Positions 1 to 10,297 are shown, counted from the first letter of the stretch. The stretch is DNA of 64,000 nt from an archaeon (GCA_020057405.1 JAGVFW010000004.1:1-64000), one strand, 5' to 3'. Notes: generated by a model not told the origin, from the letters alone. A program made the numbers and translations.

Positions 1-1244
1 ATGCCGGTTGGCGTGCGGACGGTGAAGTTGAGGTCGTAGACTTTCGCTACGCGGCCCTTCTCGATGAACACGATAGTGTCGATAACTTGCGGGATGACGC
101 CGAGGTCGACTTTGCCGAGGAAGCGCTGCACAGCGTCAATTGCCTTGGCCGCATGCACAACCCCAAGCATGCCGATGCCGGCCATGCGCAGGTCAGCGAA
201 CACACCAAAGTCAACGGGCTTGCGGATTTCGTCGTAGACGGTCTTGTCGGGCCGGACAAGCAAGAGGATGTCTGCCGTTTCCACAAAACTGCCCTCGAGG
301 GGACCGTATTGCGTGATGTGCTTGCCCACTTGCAGGTCGCGCGGCTGTTCAAGCGTCTTTACGACAGCGCCCTTGGCGGCGTAGTGCTCGGCTAGGGCGG
401 TGACGAACGTGCTCTTGCCGCTGCCAGGCGGGCCGGCGATGATAATTCCTTCTGCCTCGCCGTCAAAGCGCGCGCGCAGGCGCGGGGTGAGGGTGTACTG
501 GTCGAGCGTGAGCTTGACTAGGGGCTTGACAATCGTCGCCTCAGCGGCTTCGCTAAAGGGCGGCTTTGTAAAGACGAGACGGTAGTCGCCAACTTGCAGG
601 ACGGTTGCGCCTTCCTTGTCGATTTCGATAAAGCTGTTTGGCGCGCGCTTGCAGTACTCCACTGCCTCGCGGACTAGCGACTGGATTTCCTTTCGGGACA
701 AGTCCTTCTCGCCGATTTCCTTGACTTCAAACTCGCCGGGCATGCCCGCCTTGACTTTGGGCCTGCAGCCTTCCTTGAGATGCACGCTCATCGTGTTCTC
801 GTGGTGGCGGAAAAACTGCTCTAGCGAGAGTTTTGGCGCCTCGTGGACTGGCTCGAGATAAGTTACGTCAATGCCTTCGGCACTGGCGACTTCGCGCTGG
901 ACTTTATCGGTCGTTAAAAGCGTGCCGCCTGACTTTTTGGCAAGCTCGCGAATCATGGCGTCGATTTCGCCAAAGCGCGCGCGCTCGATTTCCTCGGTCT
1001 TGGGACGGACGCCCTCGAAGCTAATCTCAAGCTTGTCGCTTGATTTGGCCGCGTCAGAGAGCTTCTTTAGCTCCTGGAGGCCGGCGAACCCAGTTTCCCG
1101 GCCAACGTTGGCCTGGTACTCGAGTTCGGAGACGACTGCGTAGTGGACTACCACGCGAATTTTGGAAGCCGTTGCCTCCTTGTTGACCAGCTCGCTAATG
1201 CGGCCGTCAATGAGTACACCCGTATCGGGGACTAATACTTTCAT
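1..1244 (-). CDS. PIN domain + KH/PilT-type ATPase (truncated by window start)
   Basis: Translated by eye from ATG at 1244: MKVLVPDTGVLIDGRISELV (PIN) ... GIIIAGPPGSGKSTFVTALAEHYA (Walker A) ... no stop before position 1. Confidence 0.85.
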   Translation of the reverse strand, partial: MKVLVPDTGVLIDGRISELVNKEATASKIRVVVHYAVVSELEYQANVGRETGFAGLQELKKLSDAAKSSDKLEISFEGVRPKTEEIERARFGEIDAMIRELAKKSGGTLLTTDKVQREVASAEGIDVTYLEPVHEAPKLSLEQFFRHHENTMSVHLKEGCRPKVKAGMPGEFEVKEIGEKDLSRKEIQSLVREAVEYCKRAPNSFIEIDKEGATVLQVGDYRLVFTKPPFSEAAEATIVKPLVKLTLDQYTLTPRLRARFDGEAEGIIIAGPPGSGKSTFVTALAEHYAAKGAVVKTLEQPRDLQVGKHITQYGPLEGSFVETADILLLVRPDKTVYDEIRKPVDFGVFADLRMAGIGMLGVVHAAKAIDAVQRFLGKVDLGVIPQVIDTIVFIEKGRVAKVYDLNFTVRTPTG

Positions 1245-1393
1245 TTTACATACACCTTGTTTTCACTATTAAGCCGGAGAATTTATGCGTATTCAATTTA
1301 ACTGAAAAAGCAGTCGATTGCATCACAACTTTACAGTAAGATAATGGAAAAGGGGGCTTTTAACCCCCGCACTTGCTACGACAGTTGCCGAAG

Positions 1394-2569
1394 TTAGCAC
1401 TTGGTGATTTGCTGCGCCAAAGACGAGGAGGCTTTCACGCCGTAATCCGCTGCAAGTTGATTCAACAACTTTTGGCGAACTGAAGCCTTAAACCCGCCCG
1501 GATTAGAGAGGAACGTTCCGGTACCGAGAATATCCGTTGCTTTCACTAAATCAGGATATTTTTTGGCTACTGCCACTGCCGCATCCAAGTTTCGGAGGTT
1601 CGTATCCTCAGAGTCCGTTCCCACATAGAGCTGACTGGGAGTATTGACGCTGGCTGTAAAGACCGCCCTTGCAAGCTGGCCTGCAGCTGGACGATCAATC
1701 GCTATTTGCCCTGAAAAGAGGGCGTCAGGTATGCAAGTAGATTTCGAGCCGGCCCCATACCTTAAAACCTCGGCAACGAGTTGTGGCTGAATCGCGAGTA
1801 CGCCCCTAGCCCTCGTGCATGCTCCATATCTAGCTTCTCGGGTCGTCTTATCCAGTTGTTCGAAACTCAAGTACAAATCGCAGGGAATGGCCGCTCGTAC
1901 ATCGGCGTAGTGAATTTCTTTTGTCCGAGTAATAATTCCGTCAGCACAACCACCTATCTTCTTGCCTGATGCGTCTCGCGGACATTGTTTGAGCCAAATG
2001 TTTTTCGTTACCTTAAGCTCGTTTGCAGCCGCCTGTTTTTGATACTCTGCAAGCTGCTTTGCCTTCGCGGACTTGTCAAGAGCCGCTTGTTTAGCGCCAT
2101 TGGCAAGGTCAATCATGTCATACAGGGCACTAGTTGCACCGGGATGGCACGTGGTCCCGTCGAACTCCGCCCGGGTCTTTCCTTTCCCACCCTTGACATA
2201 AACCTGTTTTTGTGTAGCGCAAATGACCAAGTTCTGCGCTCTTAACTCCGTCGCGTGTTTCATGTTCGGATTCTTGCCAAGCAAGTATAGTGCAACGTCC
2301 TCGTTCTTGTAAATTCTAGCATAATAGGTGGGGTAATTGCTGGCCATCTGGATTGCAAGACCAGTGTTGGCGGCATCCCTACTGAAAAACTGGTTCAAAT
2401 GAGATAGGAAGGCGTCACCCGAGCTCGGGTAGAAGTTACCGTCAGTATAATACAAATAGCTCTTGGCTGGCTTGTAAGTCCAATCATCGTTTGCAGCGGA
2501 TACAAACATCGTGCTCGAAAGCACGAGCACGGCAGCCAGCAGAAAGATTTTGGAAGTGTTTATCATCAA
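1394..2569 (-). CDS. Exported hypothetical protein, paralogue of the next gene
   Basis: N-terminal signal peptide; shares YxRIYKNxDVA, NLVIC and VGGKGKTxAxxxGxxCxP with 2585..3661. Confidence 0.75.
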   Translation of the reverse strand: MMINTSKIFLLAAVLVLSSTMFVSAANDDWTYKPAKSYLYYTDGNFYPSSGDAFLSHLNQFFSRDAANTGLAIQMASNYPTYYARIYKNEDVALYLLGKNPNMKHATELRAQNLVICATQKQVYVKGGKGKTRAEFDGTTCHPGATSALYDMIDLANGAKQAALDKSAKAKQLAEYQKQAAANELKVTKNIWLKQCPRDASGKKIGGCADGIITRTKEIHYADVRAAIPCDLYLSFEQLDKTTREARYGACTRARGVLAIQPQLVAEVLRYGAGSKSTCIPDALFSGQIAIDRPAAGQLARAVFTASVNTPSQLYVGTDSEDTNLRNLDAAVAVAKKYPDLVKATDILGTGTFLSNPGGFKASVRQKLLNQLAADYGVKASSSLAQQITKC

Positions 2570-2584
2570 TATCTCCTCCGTTAC

Positions 2585-3661
2585 TCACGCGTTCTTAGCA
2601 TAGCAGTTTTGAAGCGAGGCAAGCAATTCTGCTTTTCGACTACCAGCGATATACCCGATATTGGAAGACAGGGTTTTTTGCGCAGACGCAATCGCAGTCG
2701 GTCGGGAAAAGGCAGGATATGACTTAAGCTTGTTTACAACATCATTAAGCTGACCCGTTTTAACACCAGTCGACTCTGCAGCTCGGTTCACTTTTCCAAT
2801 TTGGTTCGGATATCCCGAAGTTTCCAATAATACCGCATCTATGACTCTTGCTAGGTTTACTGTACTAAGGCCCGCTAAATTTTCTACGACAACCGCGTTC
2901 ACGACGCAAGTGTTGTCACTGCCGAGCAGCACGGTTTTGGCAGCGGGTACGGTCGAGAGAAGTTTGTCGCGTTGCTTCTCGCATTCCAATTGCTTATCGG
3001 ATTTGGTTTGTCCGTCAGCGTACAACCCGCAGGGGATGTTATTAAAAATCATTTGCCGATAGTTGCTCACCCGCGAAGCCGTGTAGGTAACCCAATAATT
3101 GCGCATGCTGTTCAGGTGAACTTGCCTCTGCCGTGCCGCCTCATCGCGGTTCTTTTGAGCCGCTTGGGCAAGAGCAATCATGGTGTAAAAAGCGGCCGTG
3201 GGCTCTGGCTTGCACTTCCCTTTTTCCCAGCTTGCCTCGGTTTTGCCCTTACCGCCGACTATGATTTTTCCGGAATCAAGTTTTTCACAAATAACGAGGT
3301 TAAATGAGTTCAGTCCAACTTCCTCACCGGACAATGCCTTGTAACCGCTTGCCTTTGCGTCAGCAAGCATTCCGGCGGCAACGTCCGAGTTCTTATATAT
3401 CCGGAAATATTCATCGGGAACAAACGAGTGGAAGCCGGTTAAATGAAGCCGCAAGTATTTGTTTTGCGTGCCGTCTCCGTCCGGAACACTTTTGAAGAAG
3501 GCGTCCAGCTCGGATAAGAATTCCGGATTACCGGGACTGATTTCCTTTTCATTGTGAAGTATGGCACTCTCGGATTCCGCATAGGTGGGCGTATTTAGGG
3601 CCGAAACTGGACTCAAGAGTAGGAGCAGGGCGAACGAAATCAGTACAACAATTCCTTTCAT
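2585..3661 (-). CDS. Exported hypothetical protein, paralogue of 1394..2569
   Basis: Signal peptide MKGIVVLISFALLLLLSPVSA; shared motifs with the neighbour. Confidence 0.75.
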   Translation of the reverse strand: MKGIVVLISFALLLLLSPVSALNTPTYAESESAILHNEKEISPGNPEFLSELDAFFKSVPDGDGTQNKYLRLHLTGFHSFVPDEYFRIYKNSDVAAGMLADAKASGYKALSGEEVGLNSFNLVICEKLDSGKIIVGGKGKTEASWEKGKCKPEPTAAFYTMIALAQAAQKNRDEAARQRQVHLNSMRNYWVTYTASRVSNYRQMIFNNIPCGLYADGQTKSDKQLECEKQRDKLLSTVPAAKTVLLGSDNTCVVNAVVVENLAGLSTVNLARVIDAVLLETSGYPNQIGKVNRAAESTGVKTGQLNDVVNKLKSYPAFSRPTAIASAQKTLSSNIGYIAGSRKAELLASLQNCYAKNA

Positions 3662-3664
3662 GGG

Positions 3665-5209
3665 TTAAACCACCTCGTCAGGATTCCAAATGGAATCCGA
3701 CTCTATAGTTGAAACTTGTTCAAATACGACGTGTGCAGCGTTTTCGCTCGAAACAGTCGTGGCTGAATCCTGATTTTCCAGGCTAACTTGATCGGGTTTA
3801 ACTACGGTCAAACGGATAGTATCCGAGCTGCCTTCAAGATAAGAGTCGAGGTAGTCAATGCCGCCGTCAACTTTAGCAACCTCGGTCATAGACGCAAAGA
3901 AAGCAGCTCCAATCGATAGCATGTTGCTGTCGTCAAAATAGGCATCATCCAACGAAGCAGTTTCCGTTTCCTCGGGATCAAGCGAAAGTTCTTCTGAATC
4001 CAAGTATTCTGGAAGAACATCCAGGGTCGAGTCGGGCCTTATCTCGTAGATAGTCGTGCCCGAAGGCGCATTCGCTATTACTTCCTCGATAAGGGCCGTT
4101 TTGTCTTGCTCCGAAGCATGGCTTTGAAGCGAAACGGGGCGAACAGTCGGAGGTACGGGAACTAGCCTTATCGTCTTGGAAGTATAGTAATTAGGATTCT
4201 CATCGGAGTTTCCAGTAGCAAACAATAAATCGAGTTTGCCAACTAGACCAGCATCAGAATCAACTGAATCTAAAGCCAGGCCGGCTTTGTCGAAAGTAAT
4301 TGTAACGGCATCTCCCTCAAAAGAGAGCGTTGCGGCTTCCCCAAACTCACCCTGATTTGCAAATTTCGCATCAAGAACGGCCTTAGAGCCTACCAGTTTG
4401 AGCGTGTTTTCTGAAAGCAATTCATCGACAGTGAAGGTGAATTGCTCGTTGAAATCGCCGTCAGTTGGTGCTTCAATCAAAATTTCGTCTGCCAAAGATG
4501 CGCTCCCGCCCGTTGATTGAGGAACTGAGTTAAGCGCCGAAAGGGCAGCGTCGAGGTTTGTTTGGAAGTCAATTTGGCCGTTGGCATCCTTGCGGTTGAG
4601 GAGGCCGTCAATAGTGCGGAAAAGGTTGCGATCCTGCTTTGAGCCAAGTTCTGAAAGCGCTTTAAGCAAATCGGTTTTGCCATCCCAAGAGGAATCAAGC
4701 AGCAGAACTACCGTGCTCTTGTCGGACTTGGTTGGAAGCACGAGGGCATATTCATTGCCTTGGGACTTCGACACTTTGAACTTGATAATCGGGTCTTCTT
4801 GGACTACCTCAAAGTTCTGCTCGGACTGTATTTGCGAAGCAGAGGAAGCCAGTCCCTTGTCAACGAAGACAACCAGCACAGAACCGACGGGAACATTGTC
4901 CGAGAAAGAAATCGTCTCAAACTGCGAGGATGCGGTGCGGGTGACGGACTGGCGCACTTCAACGTTTAGGGCACCTAACGTGACTGGGGAAACGAAAGAT
5001 TCCTCACCCGTTGACTGCCCGTCAGCTGAAGCGGCGTCGGCTTGCTGAACGTATTTCGTGGGAAACGCGGTTGCAACAGGATTGCTAGCGCCAATCGAAA
5101 CTTCGGACGGCTTTAGAGAAGAAAAGTAAACAGAAACGCCAAGTAGCGCAATAAGCAGAACTAACCCTAACCACGCGGGAAAACGGCTTGAATCCATTTT
5201 GTTTTCCAT
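3665..5209 (-). CDS. Membrane-anchored extracytoplasmic hypothetical protein
   Basis: N-terminal TM (FPAWLGLVLLIALLGVSVYFSS) followed by a long acidic Ser/Thr-rich ectodomain; 4-nt gap to the next gene. Confidence 0.7.
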   Translation of the reverse strand: MENKMDSSRFPAWLGLVLLIALLGVSVYFSSLKPSEVSIGASNPVATAFPTKYVQQADAASADGQSTGEESFVSPVTLGALNVEVRQSVTRTASSQFETISFSDNVPVGSVLVVFVDKGLASSASQIQSEQNFEVVQEDPIIKFKVSKSQGNEYALVLPTKSDKSTVVLLLDSSWDGKTDLLKALSELGSKQDRNLFRTIDGLLNRKDANGQIDFQTNLDAALSALNSVPQSTGGSASLADEILIEAPTDGDFNEQFTFTVDELLSENTLKLVGSKAVLDAKFANQGEFGEAATLSFEGDAVTITFDKAGLALDSVDSDAGLVGKLDLLFATGNSDENPNYYTSKTIRLVPVPPTVRPVSLQSHASEQDKTALIEEVIANAPSGTTIYEIRPDSTLDVLPEYLDSEELSLDPEETETASLDDAYFDDSNMLSIGAAFFASMTEVAKVDGGIDYLDSYLEGSSDTIRLTVVKPDQVSLENQDSATTVSSENAAHVVFEQVSTIESDSIWNPDEVV

Positions 5210-5331
5210 TTTCTTCGGGCACGATTACTTAAAAAAGTATGCACAATCCCTCCGAAAATCGGCTTAGACGATTGCCGATAACCTTTACGATAGTTTTTAA
5301 TGCTTGCGCGCTATGATGGTATTTGATACTA

Positions 5332-6036
5332 ATGGAACAGCTTAAAGTGAAGATTGCAGGCGAAATTTCGCTCTCCACCGACCCTGGCGCGGCGATGAAG
5401 AAGTGGCGCGAGGTCTTCAGCATCAGCCAAAGCGAGCTTGCAAAGCACCTCAAGATTACGCCAAGCACGGTTAGCGACTACGAGGGCAACAGGCGCAAGA
5501 GCCCCGGCATTGTCGTCATCAAGCGCTTTGTCGACGCCATCATCAACATCGACCTTACCCGCGGCGGCGAGCTCGTCAAGCGGTTCAATGAAGCCGAAGC
5601 GCCGCAGTCGTTTTTTGACGCAGTCAACTTCCCCAAGCCCATGAGCGGCGAGGATTTTGCCAAAATCATCAAGGCAAAGGCGGTTGCGGGCGAGGAAAAG
5701 CTTGCCGCAACGAGCCTGTACGGCGCGACCGTCATCGACAGCATCAAGGTCATACTAGAACTGCCTTACGAGAGCTTCATGAAAATCTATTCGACGACCA
5801 CGCAGCGCGCGCTCGTCTTTACCAACGTTAGCACGGGGCGCAGCCCGATGGTGGCAATCCGCGTCAGCCCAATCAAGCCCGCAGTCGTCGTGCTGCATGG
5901 CGTGAAGGCGGATAAAGTCGACAAGCTCGCAGTTCGCATTGCCGAGAGCGAAGGCATTCCGCTTCTTGCCACAAGCACGCCCATGGAAGAGATTCTCGCT
6001 GCGCTAAGGAATGGAAACGGCAAGGTAGAAGAGTAA
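5332..6036 (+). CDS. XRE-type HTH transcriptional regulator (COG1709-like)
   Basis: MKKWREVFSISQSELAKHLKITPSTVSDYEGNRRKSPG HTH; start taken at ATG 5332. Confidence 0.8.
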   Translation: MEQLKVKIAGEISLSTDPGAAMKKWREVFSISQSELAKHLKITPSTVSDYEGNRRKSPGIVVIKRFVDAIINIDLTRGGELVKRFNEAEAPQSFFDAVNFPKPMSGEDFAKIIKAKAVAGEEKLAATSLYGATVIDSIKVILELPYESFMKIYSTTTQRALVFTNVSTGRSPMVAIRVSPIKPAVVVLHGVKADKVDKLAVRIAESEGIPLLATSTPMEEILAALRNGNGKVEE

Positions 6037-6139
6037 GCCAATACCTTAGCCCACTACGCTAGTAGAGCAAAATCAGAGCCCGGCACGCTACTCTCGGAAT
6101 GCTTTAAAGGCGGGTTTAGCATATTGTTATTTGGGTGAA

Positions 6140-6358
6140 ATGCTAATGACCAGAAAGTTTACAGTTATTATTGAACGCGACGAAGCAGGCTTTCTAGTTG
6201 CAGACGTCCCCGAGCTCGAGGGATGCCACACCCAGGGCAAGACTCTCGACGAGCTGATCAAGAACACCAGGGAAGTAATCGACTTGTGCCTGGAAGAGCA
6301 AGGCAAGTCCTACAAGCCTTCCCTCGAATTTGTCGGCGTGCAAACCATCGAGGTGTAA
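6140..6358 (+). CDS. hicB: HicB-like antitoxin
   Basis: KFTVIIERDEAGFLVADVPELEGCHTQGKTLDELIKNTREVI; typical HicB fold motif. Confidence 0.8.
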   Translation: MLMTRKFTVIIERDEAGFLVADVPELEGCHTQGKTLDELIKNTREVIDLCLEEQGKSYKPSLEFVGVQTIEV

Positions 6359-6362
6359 GCAC

Positions 6363-6593
6363 TTGCCCAAACTCAGCCTGCTTTCTCCGCAAGAACTAAT
6401 TAAAATCCTCGAAAAACTCGGGTTCCAAAGGACGCGCCAGAAGGGAAGCCACCTCCGCTTCGCCCATCCAGACGGCCGGAAAACCACCGTACCCCTTCAT
6501 TCAGGAAGGGAAATCGGCCCCGGCTTGCTGAACAAGATAATCAAGAAAGACTTGCTCATAACTCGCGAAGAATTCGAGAAACTCCTCAAGTAA
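6363..6593 (+). CDS. hicA: HicA-like mRNA interferase toxin
   Basis: LSPQELIKILEKLGFQRTRQKGSHLRFAHPDGRKTTVPLHSGREIGPGLLNKII; start TTG proposed. Confidence 0.82.
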   Translation: MPKLSLLSPQELIKILEKLGFQRTRQKGSHLRFAHPDGRKTTVPLHSGREIGPGLLNKIIKKDLLITREEFEKLLK

Positions 6594-6675
6594 GAAAGTA
6601 ACCGCCTTTCTCAAAACCAGAGCTAATCGGCTATTTGTAGTTCCCGGCTCGTGGACACAGAGGCACGCCGAGAGC

Positions 6676-7905
6676 CTAAAGGGTCGGCGCGACTGCCCTA
6701 AAATCTTTCGTCAACTTTTTCTCAACAAGTTCCTTGGCTTTCCTAAAAGGCATTCCTTTGAGCGCAAGCTTTTCCGCACGCGCAGTATGCGTGGCTCTTT
6801 CACACAGCTGCGCCATTTTTTCAGCATCAGGCTTTGCCTTTGCAACTAAATCCGCCATCAGCACCGGCGCCTTCTCGCACTCGATAACGGCGTGCAGAAG
6901 CGATTTTTTCGTCCACTGCGAGTCCCTATTGTAGCCAGTGAAAGAAGACTTGCCCGCGTCAATTAGCTGAGTGAGGCAAGCGGCGGCGATTGAAGCCTTG
7001 GCTTTGGTGGCCTCAAGAAAGTCCGGGTTCTTCTTGTGCGGCATGATGCTGCTGCCAGTGCAGTATTCTTCCGGCAAGTGCACGAGCTCGAGGCCATCCA
7101 TCGAAAGCACAATCAGGCTCTCGGAAAGCTGGCTTAAGTGGTTCATTGCCTTTGCAAGGCAAAAACAAAAACTCGCTTCGGCCTCCCACCTCTGCTGCAC
7201 AACATCAAGGCTGTTGGAAAAGCTCTTTGCAAAACCAAGCGTCTTGGCAGTGGAGACAGGAGAAATTGGGAAGGAAGTGCCAAAGCCAGCGGCAGCGCCA
7301 AGTGGGCACTCATCGTAGAGTGCGACGAACACGTCGAACGATTTTGCGTCCCGCTCGAACGCAACAGCGTACGACTCAAGCCACTTACCCCAAGTGAAGG
7401 GCATTGCAATCCTGTGGTGCGAAAAACCCGGCATTGGCGTGCCTGAATGCTTTGAAGCCGTTTTTCGCAAGGCGCTTGCCAGGCCGGCTAGCGAAACGGC
7501 AAACTCTTTCGCCTTCGCTTTTAGAAACAGCCGCGTACTCGTTGAGACCAAATCGTTTCGGCTTCTTCCTGAATGCAACTTGAGGCCTGCGGGCGTTCGC
7601 TTGGTGACAAACGCCTCGACTGCGGAATGCGAATCCTCAAAACCGTCGAGGAGAAAAGCGTTTTTGGCAGCCAGTTTTGAAGCGGCCGCAAGGGCCTTCT
7701 TGAGCGACGCGAGCTCATGGCGTGAAATAATGCCCTGCTCCCAGAGCATTTGCGCGTGGGCGATGTTGACCTCAAGCTCATAAGGCAGCAAGAGCGAATC
7801 AAGGGCAGCAAACTCTTTTGTGTCCCAGCCTGCGCAGTAGGCAAGCACTTCACTCGAAGGCTTTTTCTTGAAGGCGGTTCCCCAAAGGTTGTTTTTCAAA
7901 GGCAA
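6676..7905 (-). CDS. argH: Argininosuccinate lyase
   Basis: GSSIMPHKKNPD signature; HSGRSRND; arg operon context; TTG start. Confidence 0.93.
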   Translation of the reverse strand: MPLKNNLWGTAFKKKPSSEVLAYCAGWDTKEFAALDSLLLPYELEVNIAHAQMLWEQGIISRHELASLKKALAAASKLAAKNAFLLDGFEDSHSAVEAFVTKRTPAGLKLHSGRSRNDLVSTSTRLFLKAKAKEFAVSLAGLASALRKTASKHSGTPMPGFSHHRIAMPFTWGKWLESYAVAFERDAKSFDVFVALYDECPLGAAAGFGTSFPISPVSTAKTLGFAKSFSNSLDVVQQRWEAEASFCFCLAKAMNHLSQLSESLIVLSMDGLELVHLPEEYCTGSSIMPHKKNPDFLEATKAKASIAAACLTQLIDAGKSSFTGYNRDSQWTKKSLLHAVIECEKAPVLMADLVAKAKPDAEKMAQLCERATHTARAEKLALKGMPFRKAKELVEKKLTKDFRAVAPTL

Positions 7906-7965
7906 TCACGACTTTAGCGCGCTTACTATGGCGTAGAGAAGCGCCAGGAAAAGCGAGCCAGTCAC
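7906..7965 (-). CDS. Possible 19-aa hydrophobic micropeptide between argF and argH
   Basis: MTGSLFLALLYAIVSALKS*; GTG start overlaps the argF stop (TAGTG), and its TGA abuts the argH TTG. Confidence 0.3.
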   Translation of the reverse strand: MTGSLFLALLYAIVSALKS

Positions 7966-8915
7966 TAGCAAGTTGCGAGCCTCGCGGGCATCGCTCCACT
8001 CCCCGTCCATGGCTTTTCGCCTCCTGCGATGAAGAGAAGCAGCGCTTTTTGCGAGTGAAGCCTGTTCTCCGCCTGCTGGAAAACCACGCTTGAGGGACCG
8101 TTGATTACCTCGCTTGCAACTTCCGCACCCTCAATGCACGGCAGGCAATGCATGAACACCGCACCCGGCACGGCCAGTTCCATCAACTCCTGCGTGACAG
8201 TAAAACCCTTGAACGCTTCGGCCCGCTTTTCGGATTCCGCCTCATCGCCCATGCTCACCCAAACATCAGTGTAGACCACGTCGGCGCCTGAAACGGCATC
8301 GGAGGGTGATTCGAACAACTCGAGTTTCCCGCCGTAGGACTTGCATTGGTTGACGATGGTTTCGGGAAGCCCGTAACCCCGAGGCGAGGCAACTCGCATT
8401 TCAAGCCCAAGCATGCACGCGCCAATGGCCAGCGACGCGCAGACGTTGTTGCCGTCGCCCACAAACGCGATTTTGGCGCTCGGGCCCGCAGTCTCAAGCA
8501 CGGTCTCTAGGTCGGCAAGCGCCTGGCACGGGTGCTCGATGTCGGAAAGCGCGTTTATCACAGGCACTGCCGAGTGCGCGGCAAACTCCTCAAGAAAAGA
8601 CTGGCTGAAAACCCGCGCTGCAACGAAGTCCGCGTACTTGGATACTACCTTGGCTGTGTGCGTCACGTTCTCATGGCCGCCCGAAAGGTGGCTTCCCGCC
8701 ATGTCTGCAAACGAACCGCCCAGCTGAGACACTGCAGCCTGAAGCGACAGCTTCGTGCGCGTGCTCGGCTTCTGCGAATAATACGCCAACATTTTCCCCG
8801 ACAGCGAGTGCGCAAAGGCCTGCGGGTTTTTCTTCACTGCAGCCGCCTTGTCAAGCACGAGGCGCAGCTCTGGCGGCGAGAGGTCGCCAATTTCAAGGAA
8901 ATTCCGGTAATGCAA
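7965..8915 (-). CDS. argF: Ornithine carbamoyltransferase
   Basis: SxKPSTRTKLS carbamoyl-P motif (QKPSTRTKLSLQ), VFMHCLP. Confidence 0.93.
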   Translation of the reverse strand: MHYRNFLEIGDLSPPELRLVLDKAAAVKKNPQAFAHSLSGKMLAYYSQKPSTRTKLSLQAAVSQLGGSFADMAGSHLSGGHENVTHTAKVVSKYADFVAARVFSQSFLEEFAAHSAVPVINALSDIEHPCQALADLETVLETAGPSAKIAFVGDGNNVCASLAIGACMLGLEMRVASPRGYGLPETIVNQCKSYGGKLELFESPSDAVSGADVVYTDVWVSMGDEAESEKRAEAFKGFTVTQELMELAVPGAVFMHCLPCIEGAEVASEVINGPSSVVFQQAENRLHSQKALLLFIAGGEKPWTGSGAMPARLATC

Positions 8916-8917
8916 CT

Positions 8918-10252
8918 TCAGGCACCTCCAGAAAGTGCCAGCGCCGCGCTTGGGTGAATTTTTTTCGCTGCGCCAAGACCGGCCGGGGCTTTAGCGCCCA
9001 TTGCTGCAAATGAAACCGTGCTTAGGGCATAGAGGTTGGCAAACCCCTTGCTGTCAAGCTGGTCAAAGGAACTGCCGGCATCGTAAGTGGCTGCAACCTT
9101 GCTGTAGAGACCGGTTGGCGAGCCCCTGGCGATTACCGCCGCGTTTCCCTTAAAGAGCTTCAAGAGCACCCAGCCGTTCACGTTGGCCTGCGTCGATAAG
9201 ATGAAGGCGTTGACCGCGTCCATTGCGGGCGAGTGCCAGAGCGCGGCGTAGCAGTACTCGGCGAACTTCTGGTCCATTGACGGCTTTAGCCAGTTAAGCT
9301 CCTTCGGCAGGCAAAGAAGCTCGAGGTCCTTGTGCGCCCTGAGTATGACCGTTGCTGCAGGGCATTCGTAAAACTCCCTGCTCTTGAGGCCTATCGTCCT
9401 GTCCTCAATCTGGTCGATGACGCCCACGCCGTGGTTGCCTGCAAAAGAATTGAGTCCCTTAACCAGCTCAACGCCCTCGAAAGAACCGCCGTTGAACTCC
9501 GCCTTCACCGGAATGCCTGCCTCAAAATGCAGTTTGACAAAACCAGGGGAATCCGGCGCGTCCTGCGGTGAAACGCACCATGAAAGCGCGTCCTGCGGCA
9601 CGGGCTCCGCCGAGTCCTCAATCGCACCGCCGCAAGCCGACCTGCCCCACAAGTTCGCGTCAACACTGTAAGGCAATTTCTTTGTCGCCGCAACGGGAAT
9701 GCCAGCCTCCTCGGCGTAGGCAATTTCCTCAGGCCGGTTTAGCGACCAGTCCCGCACAGGCGCAAGCACCTTGAAGCCGGGCGCAAGCGACTTTACCGAA
9801 ACATGGAACCGAAGGTAGTCGTTGCCCTTCCCAGTGCTCCCGTGCACTACCGCCGATGCACCTTCCGCAAGCGCAACGTCAACCAAATGCTTTGCAATAA
9901 GTGGCCGGCCGAGGGCAGTCGAGCACGGGTAATTTCCCTGGTAGAGGCAATTGGCCGCGATGGCCTTATTGACGTAACCAGAAATGAATTCCTCCTCGGC
10001 ATTGACGGCATACGCCTTTGAAGCGCCAAGTGAGAGCGCCTTCGCCTTCACTGCAGCAAGGCCCTGGCCGGCGTACTCGTCTTGCCCAAGCCCTACGGTA
10101 AGCGTGACGACCTCGACTCCAAGTTCCTGCAAGAGGCCAAGAAGCACTGAAGTGTCAAGCCCGCCACTGTAGGCAAGCACGACTTTCCCGCAGGACTCGT
10201 ACTCGCCAACGCCAGCCGCCTTAACTTTCTTGAGCAAACCCATTGGAAACAC
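8918..10252 (-). CDS. argG: Argininosuccinate synthase
   Basis: VLAYSGGLDTSVLLG, STGKGNDYLRF. Confidence 0.95.
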   Translation of the reverse strand: MFPMGLLKKVKAAGVGEYESCGKVVLAYSGGLDTSVLLGLLQELGVEVVTLTVGLGQDEYAGQGLAAVKAKALSLGASKAYAVNAEEEFISGYVNKAIAANCLYQGNYPCSTALGRPLIAKHLVDVALAEGASAVVHGSTGKGNDYLRFHVSVKSLAPGFKVLAPVRDWSLNRPEEIAYAEEAGIPVAATKKLPYSVDANLWGRSACGGAIEDSAEPVPQDALSWCVSPQDAPDSPGFVKLHFEAGIPVKAEFNGGSFEGVELVKGLNSFAGNHGVGVIDQIEDRTIGLKSREFYECPAATVILRAHKDLELLCLPKELNWLKPSMDQKFAEYCYAALWHSPAMDAVNAFILSTQANVNGWVLLKLFKGNAAVIARGSPTGLYSKVAATYDAGSSFDQLDSKGFANLYALSTVSFAAMGAKAPAGLGAAKKIHPSAALALSGGA

Positions 10253-10297
10253 CGCAATTAGAGTGCCGAAAAGCTAATATTAAACCTGTGACAAAAA

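Noticed and set aside
47-352. 101-aa minus-strand ORF and 87..395 plus-strand ORF in the track
   Set aside because: Both are frame shadows of the real PIN-ATPase gene that runs off the window start on the minus strand
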